A stretch of DNA of 32,527 nucleotides from UMGS1484 sp045593325 (lineage in GTDB: Bacteria; Bacillota; Clostridia; Oscillospirales; Acutalibacteraceae), in NCBI GenBank assembly GCA_045593325.1, contig JAZNWL010000070.1:1-32527 (forward strand), read 5' to 3'. Every line of letters begins with the position of its first letter. The first letter of the stretch is position 1. Below the pieces are notes generated by a model, which was not told the origin of the DNA, ran no database searches, and saw nothing but the letters and a program-made list of their open reading frames with translations. The translations under genes and the position numbers were made by a program. Below, one piece after another: positions 15,425 through 23,078 of this stretch.

Positions 15425-17017
15425 ATGTATACCAAAGAAATGCTGGAATCCATGAAAAAGGTGGAAGCGGCACGTGAAGCCAATGCTGTGTTGGAACCCC
15501 GCCGTATGACTGCCCAGGAAAAAGAAACCTTGTTGGCGACCTATCATCCTGACTATAAACAAGATGAATTTGCCGTTTTGCAAGTTGGCCCCAATAAGGG
15601 GGAAAAGGTTCCCACCCAGTTGGCGGAACTGTTGCAAGCCAAAAGCCGTGTGAAGGACATGAACGTTGATTTGTCCAAAGTGGACTATGACGTGGACGTT
15701 CTGGTGATCGGCGGTGGCGGTGCAGGGACTTCTGCCGCCATTGAAGCCCATAACACCGGCGCCAACGTTATGGTGGTTACCAAACTTCGCATGGGGGATG
15801 CCAACACCATGATGGCTGAAGGTGGCATTCAAGCCGCTGACAAACCCAACGATTCTCCCGCCCAACACTTTTTGGACGCTTTCGGCGGTGGTCACTTTGC
15901 CGCTAAAAAAGAACTGCTTTATAAATTGGTAACCGAAGCACCCGAAGCAATTTTGTGGCTCAACGAACTGGGTGTGGAATTCGACAAAATGGAAGACGGT
16001 ACCATGGTCACTACCCACGGTGGCGGTACTTCCCGTAAACGCATGCACGCCGCCAAGGACTATTCCGGGGCAGAAATCATGCGTACCTTGCGGGATGAAG
16101 TGCTTAACCGTCAGATCCCCGTGGTGGACTTTACCGCCGCTATTGAACTGATTCTGGATGAAAACGGCAAAGCCGCAGGGGCTGTGCTCCTCAACATGGA
16201 AACCAAAGAAGTGCTCATTGCCAAAGCCAAAACCGTTATTATTGCCACCGGCGGTGCAGGCCGTCTGCACTACCAAGGATTCCCCACCTCCAACCATTAC
16301 GGTGCTACCGCTGACGGGTTGGTACTAGGTTACCGGGCAGGGGCAAAACTGTTGTATGCTGATACCCTGCAATATCATCCCACCGGGGCCGCTTATCCCG
16401 AACAGATCTTCGGGGCATTGGTAACCGAAAAGGTTCGTTCCTTGGGGGCAAAACTCATTAACGTGGACGGGGAAGCCTTTATGCATCCGCTGGAAACCCG
16501 TGACGTTTCTGCCGCTTCCATCATTCGTGAATGCTCTGCCCACGGCAAGGGTGTGAAAACGCCCGAAGGGGAAGGCGTTTGGTTGGATACTCCCATGATC
16601 GAACTGAAAAACGGGGAAGGCACCATTGAAAAACGGATTCCCGCCATGATGCGGATGTTCGGTAAATACGGCATTGATATTCGCAAAGAACCCATTCTGA
16701 TTTATCCCACCCTTCACTATCAAAACAGCGAGTTGGATATTACCGATGACTGCATGACTGCCATTGAAAACCTGTACGTGGCCGGGGAAGCTGTTGGGGG
16801 CATCCATGGTCGCAACCGGCTTATGGGAAACTCTCTTCTCGATATCATCGTATTCGGCCGTAACGCCGGCCGCAACGCAGGGAACAAATCCAAGGACGTA
16901 ACTCTTGGTGCTCTGACCTTGGAACATGTGGAAAAATTCGAAAACGAATGTAAAGAAGCAGGCATTGAAACCAACGTGGTTTCTCCCAAATTGCTTCCTA
17001 ACTACGCTCGCAAATAA
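15425..17017 (+). CDS. frdA: Fumarate reductase flavoprotein subunit with N-terminal extension
   Basis: A 530-residue FAD protein of the SdhA/FrdA/NadB family. After an unusual 88-residue extension comes G-G-G-G-A-G (96-101). Active-site equivalents of FrdA are present: His318 in H-P-T-G, Arg359 in T-R-D, His431, and Arg465 in N-R-L-M-G-N-S-L. The covalent-FAD histidine of membrane enzymes is replaced (A126-N-T where S-H-T is usual), so the FAD should be non-covalent. The usual H-Y-T-M-G-G after the second His reads H-Y-Q-N-S-E-L. L-aspartate oxidase is an alternative, but no nadA/nadC is present and the paired iron-sulfur subunit favours fumarate reduction. AGGAGG precedes the ATG. Confidence 0.83.
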   Translation: MYTKEMLESMKKVEAAREANAVLEPRRMTAQEKETLLATYHPDYKQDEFAVLQVGPNKGEKVPTQLAELLQAKSRVKDMNVDLSKVDYDVDVLVIGGGGAGTSAAIEAHNTGANVMVVTKLRMGDANTMMAEGGIQAADKPNDSPAQHFLDAFGGGHFAAKKELLYKLVTEAPEAILWLNELGVEFDKMEDGTMVTTHGGGTSRKRMHAAKDYSGAEIMRTLRDEVLNRQIPVVDFTAAIELILDENGKAAGAVLLNMETKEVLIAKAKTVIIATGGAGRLHYQGFPTSNHYGATADGLVLGYRAGAKLLYADTLQYHPTGAAYPEQIFGALVTEKVRSLGAKLINVDGEAFMHPLETRDVSAASIIRECSAHGKGVKTPEGEGVWLDTPMIELKNGEGTIEKRIPAMMRMFGKYGIDIRKEPILIYPTLHYQNSELDITDDCMTAIENLYVAGEAVGGIHGRNRLMGNSLLDIIVFGRNAGRNAGNKSKDVTLGALTLEHVEKFENECKEAGIETNVVSPKLLPNYARK

Positions 17018-17035
17018 GAAAAGAGGGTATTGAAA

Positions 17036-18286
17036 ATGGAATTATTCGGAGGGGTTATCCCCGTTACAGGCATATCCTTCTTGTTGATGTGCGTGTTTGC
17101 TATTTTGTTTGTTGGTTATGCTCTGGGCCGTATCACCATTAAAGGGGTCAGCCTGGGGGATGCCGGGGTATTTGTTATCGCTCTGGTGTTTGGTGCTTTG
17201 TTTTTCACTCCTTTGGAAGAACAACTGGTGGTCAGCGGTGTGAATTACGCTGAACAAGCCTTGACCATTATTGAAAACCTGGGGTTAGTCTTGTTTGTTA
17301 CCTCGGTTGGTTTTATTGCCGGCCCTAAATTCTTTGGTAACTTAAAGAGAAACTTTAAATCCTACGTTCTCCTTGGTTTGATTATTATTCTGGCAGGGGG
17401 GCTGGCAGCGGCCGGTTGCATTTATTTGGGAGATGCCATTGGTTACGGTGCAACCATCGACAGTCGCGAAGGGTTTGTTGCCATGATCGTTGGTTTACTT
17501 TCCGGCTCCCTTACTTCTACTCCTGCTTTCTCTGCCGCCAAAGCCACCGTTGCTCCCGAATTCACAAGCCTGGTTTCGGTGGGTCACGGCATTGCCTACA
17601 TCTTCGGGGTTATCGGTGTGGTATTGTTTGTGCAACTGATTCCCAAACTTACCAAAGCCAATATGGAGGAAGAACGGGCAAAATTGGTGGTAAAAACCGA
17701 CGACTCCAAAAAGAAATCCTTGGGGAATTTGTTGCAACTGGATCACATGGGTATTGCCGCTTTCTCCTTGGCTGCCATTTTGGGTACTGTGATTGGGAAA
17801 ATCAAAATTCCCCTGTCGGGCGACGGTCTTTCCGGCACCTGCTTCTCCTTGACCACCACCGGCGGTTGCCTGTTGGTTTCCTTGGTGTTCGGTCACTTTG
17901 CCCGCATTGGCAAAATCAGCATTATGCCTGAAGGGTCTACCTTGAAATTGTTCCGTGAACTTGGTTTGGTATTGTTCCTGGTGGGTGCCGGTATCCCCGG
18001 TGGCGCCGACTTTGTGGCAAACTTCGATGCCATGTATTTTGTATACGGTATCATCATGACCATTGTGCCGTTGATTTTGGGCTACCTGTTTGCCAAATAC
18101 GTACTCAAGCTCAGCCTTCTTAACAACCTGGGTTCCATTACCGGCGGTATGACCTCTACCCCTGCTTTGGGTACCCTTATTGGGGTGGCCGGCACCGAAG
18201 ACGTTGCCGCCGCCTATGCCGCAACCTATCCCATTGCTTTGATTGCGGTAGTATTGGTTTCCCAATTCTTGATCATTTTGTTCTAA
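17036..18286 (+). CDS. AspT/YidE-family carrier, probable C4-acid or aspartate antiporter
   Basis: A 416-residue membrane protein with about ten to eleven hydrophobic segments and two copies of the family motif: S-G-S-L-T-S-T-P-A-F in the first half and T-G-G-M-T-S-T-P-A-L in the second. Known relatives exchange aspartate for alanine (AspT) or export succinate (SucE). The cytoplasmic RCK/TrkA-C domains of YidE/AspT are missing; only a short hydrophilic loop (about residues 205-230) lies in the middle. Directly after frdA, it is well placed to exchange aspartate or fumarate for succinate. I prefer ATG 17036 (AGAGGG 8 bases upstream) to TTG 17030. The substrate is inferred from context only. 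Confidence 0.82.
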   Translation: MELFGGVIPVTGISFLLMCVFAILFVGYALGRITIKGVSLGDAGVFVIALVFGALFFTPLEEQLVVSGVNYAEQALTIIENLGLVLFVTSVGFIAGPKFFGNLKRNFKSYVLLGLIIILAGGLAAAGCIYLGDAIGYGATIDSREGFVAMIVGLLSGSLTSTPAFSAAKATVAPEFTSLVSVGHGIAYIFGVIGVVLFVQLIPKLTKANMEEERAKLVVKTDDSKKKSLGNLLQLDHMGIAAFSLAAILGTVIGKIKIPLSGDGLSGTCFSLTTTGGCLLVSLVFGHFARIGKISIMPEGSTLKLFRELGLVLFLVGAGIPGGADFVANFDAMYFVYGIIMTIVPLILGYLFAKYVLKLSLLNNLGSITGGMTSTPALGTLIGVAGTEDVAAAYAATYPIALIAVVLVSQFLIILF

Positions 18287-18296
18287 GGAGAGTAGC

Positions 18297-18539
18297 ATGA
18301 TGAAAATTACGGTTTGTATCGGTAGTTCCTGCCACTTGAAAGGCTCTCGCACCGTGGTGGAACGGTTGAAAGAACTCATTGAAGAAAAAAATCTTTCGGA
18401 AAAAGTGGAATTGGCAGGGACCTTTTGCATGGGCAACTGCCAAAAGGATGTTTGCGTAACGGTGGATGATAACGTATTTTCCATCACCCCCGAAGAAGTA
18501 GACAACTTTTTTGCCACCCAAGTGATTGAAAAATTATAG
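18297..18539 (+). CDS. Small thioredoxin-like [2Fe-2S] ferredoxin (NuoE/HoxE type)
   Basis: An 80-residue protein with the thioredoxin-like ferredoxin pattern C-I-G-S-S-C (C-x4-C) near the N-terminus and C-M-G-N-C (C-x3-C) in the middle. Such proteins are the C-terminal domain of NuoE standing alone, and in Clostridia they often sit beside sensory [FeFe]-hydrogenases. AAGGAG lies 7 bases upstream of ATG 18297; a second ATG follows at once. It may carry electrons to the sensor hydrogenase encoded next, or serve the Flx module. Confidence 0.85.
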   Translation: MMKITVCIGSSCHLKGSRTVVERLKELIEEKNLSEKVELAGTFCMGNCQKDVCVTVDDNVFSITPEEVDNFFATQVIEKL

Positions 18540-18550
18540 TATGATGCTGT

Positions 18551-18583
18551 ATGTCCTGCGGGGTTTTATTACCCCGCAGGCAT
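18551..18583 (+). other. Strong intercistronic hairpin without a T-run
   Basis: CCTGCGGGGT (18555-18564) pairs perfectly with ACCCCGCAGG (18571-18580) around a six-base loop; ATG/CAT extend it by three pairs past a bulged T. There is no T-run, so it is probably not a simple terminator. It may stabilise the 3' end of the upstream mRNA segment or set a processing point between the metabolic genes and the sensor genes. Confidence 0.65.
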
Positions 18584-18655
18584 TTGGGCATATAAGGGAG
18601 TTCCAAGGATTTGGCGTTGCCTTATGTTTCCAAACGAGCAAAGGAGGAAATGAAA

Positions 18656-20323
18656 ATGTCTCAACCTCAATACTTAAAATTACGACAAAAGCATTGCCGC
18701 AGTTGTCACAAATGTATTCGGCATTGTCCTTTGAAAGCCATTCGCTTTTCCGGGGGACACGCCCGTATTGTGGCGGACGATTGTATTTGGTGCGGGCTTT
18801 GTTATAATGCCTGTCCTCAAACCACCAAGGAAATTCTTTCCGAACGGATTGCGGTGGAAAATATGCTGAGATCCGGGGCACCTGTGGTTGCCAGCCTGGC
18901 ACCTTCCTTTGCGGCACAGTTTGGGGGTGCCACCATTCATGATGTGGAAACCGCTTTGAAAGAGTTGGGCTTTGCTTCGGCAGAGGAAACGGCAGTGGGC
19001 GCCACCAAGGTTTGTGAAGCCTATAATGAACTGTTGGATGACGGACAGGATATTGTTATTTCCTCCAGTTGTCCTTCGGTGAATTTAATGATTCAAAAAT
19101 ATTATCCCGAAACTTTGCCTTATCTTGCTCCTGTGCTTTCTCCCATGCAGACCCACGCTTTGGATATTAAGGAACGCATCCCTCAAGCCAAGGTGGTTTT
19201 CATTGGGCCTTGCATTGCCAAAAAAGACGAAGCCGAACGGTATCAGGGGTACGCCGATGCGGTGCTGACCTTTGACCAGTTGGGTCGTTGGCTGGAAGAA
19301 GAAGGGGTTGCCATTATTCCCACGGGTAAAGGCAGTCAGCACAGCAGTGCCGCCATTTTCCCGGTCACCCGTGGCATTATTCGTGCCATGGGCGAGAAAA
19401 AGCCCGGGTATACCTACATTGCGGTGGACGGGGTCAAGGAATGTATGGCAGCTTTGACTGAAATTCAAAAAGGCACCATGCATAAATGTTTTATTGAAAT
19501 GTCCGCCTGTGAATCGGGTTGCATCGGGGGTCCCGGCAGAACCAAAACCACCTTGATGGACGTATCTTTAGTGGAACAAAACGTGGATAAAAGTTATTCT
19601 TTCCCCGTAACCTATACAGGGAGCATGAAAAAGGAATTTACCCCCCTGCCTCGGAAACGGGAATATCCCACTGAAGAAATGATTACCGAAATTTTAGCCC
19701 GCATGGGGAAAACCACCAAAGAAGATGAGCTCAACTGCGGCGGTTGCGGATATTCCACCTGTCGGGATAAAGTAGTTGCCATTTATCGGGGCAAGGCAGA
19801 CATTTCCATGTGCCTTCCTTATTTAAAAGCAAAGGCAGAAACCTTTTCGGATACCATTATCAACAATACCCCCAATGGCATTATTGTGCTCAACCATCAG
19901 TTGGAAATTCAGCAAATCAACCGTTCCGCCATGAATATGTTAGGGGTGGAACACCGTATTGACGTGATGGGGGAATCGGTTTCCCGACTGATGGATCCTG
20001 AAATTTTCAGTGTTCCTTTGGCTAACAAACAACGTATTTCTACTCATATTTTGCATTTGGAAGAAAAAAACACCCATTTTGAAATCACGATTATTTTAGA
20101 TGCGGCTTACAGCATTCTCATTGCGGTGATTCGGAACATTACCGAAGAAACCATTGAACGGCAAAAGAAAGAAGCCATTACCACCCAAACGGTAGAAATT
20201 GCCGACAAGGTGGTTGACAAGCAAATGCGTATTGTTCAGGAAATTGCCTCCCTTCTGGGGGAAACTGCCGCCGAAACCAAAATTGCGTTAACCAAATTAA
20301 AGGAGTCCATCGCCGATGAATAG
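18656..20323 (+). CDS. Sensory [FeFe]-hydrogenase with PAS domain (HydS-like, group C)
   Basis: A 555-residue protein. Domains in order: two [4Fe-4S] motifs CRSCHKCIRHCP and CIWCGLCYNACP (residues 14-53); H-cluster domain with I-S-S-S-C-P (Cys139), G-P-C-I-A-K-K (Cys186) and M-S-A-C-E-S-G-C (Cys285, Cys289); a C-G-G-C-G-Y-S-T-C iron-sulfur domain (361-386); PAS domain (about 395-500); coiled-coil tail. Ser138 replaces the proton-relay Cys of catalytic enzymes, which points to sensing rather than turnover. ATG 18656 has AAGGAGG 8 bases upstream. It overlaps the phosphatase gene by 8 bases. Likely it senses H2 or redox state and passes the signal through the PAS region. Confidence 0.9.
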   Translation: MSQPQYLKLRQKHCRSCHKCIRHCPLKAIRFSGGHARIVADDCIWCGLCYNACPQTTKEILSERIAVENMLRSGAPVVASLAPSFAAQFGGATIHDVETALKELGFASAEETAVGATKVCEAYNELLDDGQDIVISSSCPSVNLMIQKYYPETLPYLAPVLSPMQTHALDIKERIPQAKVVFIGPCIAKKDEAERYQGYADAVLTFDQLGRWLEEEGVAIIPTGKGSQHSSAAIFPVTRGIIRAMGEKKPGYTYIAVDGVKECMAALTEIQKGTMHKCFIEMSACESGCIGGPGRTKTTLMDVSLVEQNVDKSYSFPVTYTGSMKKEFTPLPRKREYPTEEMITEILARMGKTTKEDELNCGGCGYSTCRDKVVAIYRGKADISMCLPYLKAKAETFSDTIINNTPNGIIVLNHQLEIQQINRSAMNMLGVEHRIDVMGESVSRLMDPEIFSVPLANKQRISTHILHLEEKNTHFEITIILDAAYSILIAVIRNITEETIERQKKEAITTQTVEIADKVVDKQMRIVQEIASLLGETAAETKIALTKLKESIADE

Positions 20324-21488
20324 TTTGTTTGCGGATATTGGGTACCTGAGCATGAACAAATTTGGGGAGCAGTTGTGCGGCGACCACGTTGACATTCTGG
20401 AACAAGGGGAAAACGACACCATTATTGTGCTGGCAGACGGTTTGGGAAGTGGGGTTAAGGCAAGTATCCTTTCCACCCTGACTTCTAAAATCATCTCCAC
20501 CATGATGGCGGCGGGGCTTTCCATGGAAGAATGTGTCAACACCATTGCCGATACCTTGCCTATTTGTTCGGTGCGGGGGGTGGCTTATTCCACCTTTACC
20601 CTGATTCACCTGCGGGACAATAAAGTAGCAGAAGTGTATCAATATGACAATCCTTTGATTATCGTGCTACGGGACGGCAAGCATTTTTGCCCACCAAAGC
20701 ATACCCATCAGATCGGGGATAAAACCATTTACCATTCCCATATTGATTTACAGGAAAACGATTTGTTCATTGCCATGAGCGACGGGGTGACCCACGCGGG
20801 GATTGGACTTGACCGTAAATTCGGGTGGGAGCGGGAAGACATTATTTCCTATCTGGTGTCCATTTACGATCCTAACTTTTCGGCAAAAACCTGGGCAACC
20901 ATTTTGCTGGAAGAAGTGAACAATTTATACCGCTTTAAACCCGGAGACGATACCACTGTTTGTGCCATTCGCTTGCGGAAAAACGATGCCCTGAATGTGA
21001 TGTTCGGGCCCCCTGCGGTGCATGAGGAAACCGAGAAAATGATTGAAGATTTTCTGGCAAGTGAGGGCAAGCACGTGGTTTGCGGGGGAACCACCTCCAG
21101 CCTGGTGGCAGAATATTTAGGGGTTGAAATGAAACCCCATTTGGAGTATGATGACATAGAGATCCCACCCACTGCCACCATGGAAGGCATGGACTTGGTA
21201 ACTGAAGGGGTCATCACGGTGAACCGTGTGCTGGAATATGCCAAGGACTATCTGGAAGATAACCAGTCCTACGTAAAATGGGGATTCAAGTCCGATGGGG
21301 CTTCCAAACTTTCCCGAATGATGTTTGAGGATGCCACCAATATTAACTTCTTCATTGGGCGTGCGATCAACCCTGCCCACCAGAATCCCAATTTGCCTAT
21401 CAATTTCAGCATTAAAATGCAACTGATCATTGAACTGACCGAAGCCTTGAAAAAAATGGGCAAACGAATTCAGGTCACTTATTATTAA
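20316..21488 (+). CDS. SpoIIE-type PP2C protein phosphatase
   Basis: A 390-residue protein with a PP2C/SpoIIE phosphatase domain in residues 1-222: metal-binding Asp41-Gly42 (L-A-D-G-L-G-S-G), Asp156-Gly157 (M-S-D-G-V-T-H) and Asp211-Asp212 (P-G-D-D-T-T-V). About 165 further residues form an extra C-terminal domain I cannot name, beginning with V-M-F-G-P-P and containing V-V-C-G-G-T-T-S-S. It is translationally coupled to the sensory hydrogenase, a pairing known for group C hydrogenases. The expected partners, a serine kinase and an anti-sigma antagonist, are not in the window. It may act on a phosphoprotein elsewhere in the genome. Confidence 0.9.
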   Translation: MNSLFADIGYLSMNKFGEQLCGDHVDILEQGENDTIIVLADGLGSGVKASILSTLTSKIISTMMAAGLSMEECVNTIADTLPICSVRGVAYSTFTLIHLRDNKVAEVYQYDNPLIIVLRDGKHFCPPKHTHQIGDKTIYHSHIDLQENDLFIAMSDGVTHAGIGLDRKFGWEREDIISYLVSIYDPNFSAKTWATILLEEVNNLYRFKPGDDTTVCAIRLRKNDALNVMFGPPAVHEETEKMIEDFLASEGKHVVCGGTTSSLVAEYLGVEMKPHLEYDDIEIPPTATMEGMDLVTEGVITVNRVLEYAKDYLEDNQSYVKWGFKSDGASKLSRMMFEDATNINFFIGRAINPAHQNPNLPINFSIKMQLIIELTEALKKMGKRIQVTYY

Positions 21489-21529
21489 ACCTACAGCCAA
21501 CGGCTGTTTCAACAACGGAGGAATATTTG

Positions 21530-22813
21530 ATGAAAGCCTACAAAGAAATGACCAAAGACGAATTGCAAGCCTTGCGGGACGCTTTACATGCCCAGTACAA
21601 GGAATATCAAAGTCGCAATCTGGAACTGAATATGGCTCGGGGCAAACCCAGCGCCGAACAACTGAACCTTTCCATGGGGATGATGGACGTTCTTTCCGGT
21701 GATTCCGACCTTACCTGTGAAGACGGTACCGATTGCCGCAATTACGGGGTTCTGGACGGTATTCCCGAAGCCAAGGTCTTGATTGGAGATATGATGGAAG
21801 TTCCTGTGGATAACATTATTATCTACGGCAACTCCTCTCTTAACGTAATGTACGACACTGTTGCCCGCGCCATGACCCACGGAATCATGGGGAACACCCC
21901 CTGGTGCAAATTGGATAAAGTAAAATTCCTTTGCCCCGTTCCCGGATATGACCGTCACTTTGCCATTACTCAGTATTTCGGCATTGAAATGATCAATATT
22001 CCCATGCACGCTGACGGCCCCGATATGGATATGATTGAAAAATTGGTGGCAGAAGATGAAACCATCAAAGGCATTTGGTGTGTTCCCAAATATTCCAACC
22101 CCACCGGCAATTCCTACTCCGACGAAGTGGTTCGCCGTTTTGCCCGTTTGCAACCTGCCGCCAAGGATTTCCGTATTTTCTGGGATAACGCCTACGGCAT
22201 CCATCACCTGTATGATGACGTGCATGACGAACTCATTGAAATTCTGGAAGAATGTAAAAAAGCAGGCAACCCCGACATGGTTTACAAATTTGCCTCTACT
22301 TCCAAAATCAGTTTCCCAGGTTCGGGCATTGCCGCCATTGCCACTTCCCATAACAATATGGAAGATATTAAAAAGCAACTGGCCATCCAAACCATCGGCC
22401 ATGATAAGGTCAATCAACTGCGTCATGTCCGCTTCTTCGGGGACATTGAAGGCATGAAAAAACACATGGCTTTGCACGCCGATATTCTGCGTCCTAAATT
22501 TGAAATGGTGCTGAACATTTTCCGTGAAGAATTAGGCGGTCTCGAAATCGGCAGTTGGATCGAACCCAAAGGGGGCTACTTTATCTCCTTTGACTCTTTG
22601 CCCGGTTGCGCCAAAGAAATTGTCAGCCGTTGCAAAAAAGCAGGGGTCATCCTCACCGGGGCAGGGGCAACCTACCCCTATGGCAAAGACCCTGACGATT
22701 GCAATATCCGGATTGCTCCTTCTTATCCCCCCATTTCCGATCTGGAAATCGCCACCAAACTGTTCTGCCTGTGTGTAAAATTGGTTAGTGTAGACAAATT
22801 GTTGGCTGAATAA
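21530..22813 (+). CDS. Aspartate aminotransferase, class Ic (PLP enzyme)
   Basis: A 427-residue fold-type I aminotransferase of the PF12897 group, the group that holds class Ic aspartate aminotransferases. Signatures: N-M-A-R-G-K-P-S (34-41), Y-G-V-L-D-G-I-P-E-A (72-81), C-P-V-P-G-Y-D-R-H-F (135-144), P-K-Y-S-N-P-T-G (186-193), D-N-A-Y (219-222) and the PLP lysine Lys259 in S-T-S-K-I-S-F-P-G. GGAGG 8 bases before ATG 21530 rules out TTG 21527. It would convert aspartate and 2-oxoglutarate to oxaloacetate and glutamate, feeding mdh at the front of the same gene string. It is the last gene before a strong terminator. Confidence 0.88.
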   Translation: MKAYKEMTKDELQALRDALHAQYKEYQSRNLELNMARGKPSAEQLNLSMGMMDVLSGDSDLTCEDGTDCRNYGVLDGIPEAKVLIGDMMEVPVDNIIIYGNSSLNVMYDTVARAMTHGIMGNTPWCKLDKVKFLCPVPGYDRHFAITQYFGIEMINIPMHADGPDMDMIEKLVAEDETIKGIWCVPKYSNPTGNSYSDEVVRRFARLQPAAKDFRIFWDNAYGIHHLYDDVHDELIEILEECKKAGNPDMVYKFASTSKISFPGSGIAAIATSHNNMEDIKKQLAIQTIGHDKVNQLRHVRFFGDIEGMKKHMALHADILRPKFEMVLNIFREELGGLEIGSWIEPKGGYFISFDSLPGCAKEIVSRCKKAGVILTGAGATYPYGKDPDDCNIRIAPSYPPISDLEIATKLFCLCVKLVSVDKLLAE

Positions 22814-23066
22814 TTTTTGACAAACTGCCAGACTTTCAAAAAAGGTGCAGGATGGCATTTTCTTCGGCACGGTAGACGTACGAGGGTACTTCGAGTGCCG
22901 AAAAAATGACAAATAGGCGCAAAAATGGGGAGAATTCGATATTCTCCCCGTTTTTCCTTTGATTTATTTTTCTTTTTGGATTCCCATTTGTTTTGTTGGT
23001 GATAAAACGCCTATGTTCCTGTGACTTTTTTGACAGTCTGCCCCCAAGAACCAAGGTTCTTGGGGG
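22814..23066. repeat. Non-coding cassette flanked by direct repeats
   Basis: TTTTTGACA-AA-CTGCC (22814-22829) recurs as TTTTTGACA-GT-CTGCC (23027-23042), 14 of 16 bases identical. Between them lie a hairpin TTCGGCAC/GTGCCGAA (22863-22870 with 22895-22902) followed by As, and the operon terminator at 22922. Directly after the second repeat is a 12-base perfect palindrome arm pair, CCCCCAAGAACC (23041-23052) and GGTTCTTGGGGG (23055-23066), without a T-run on either side. It holds no credible gene. It may be a small mobile or REP-like unit. Confidence 0.5.
22922..22955 (+). terminator. Intrinsic terminator of the mdh-frd-aspartate aminotransferase operon
   Basis: GGGGAGAAT (22927-22935), five-base loop, ATTCTCCCC (22941-22949), then G and five Ts. 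As precede the stem, so it could also work on the minus strand for the DUF1273 gene. Confidence 0.85.
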
Positions 23067-23078
23067 GTGTTATAAGAA

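Noticed and set aside
15425..17017. FrdA homologue as L-aspartate oxidase (NadB) of NAD synthesis.
   Set aside because: It is paired with an FrdB-type iron-sulfur subunit and a fumarase, and no nadA or nadC is nearby; kept only as a minor alternative.
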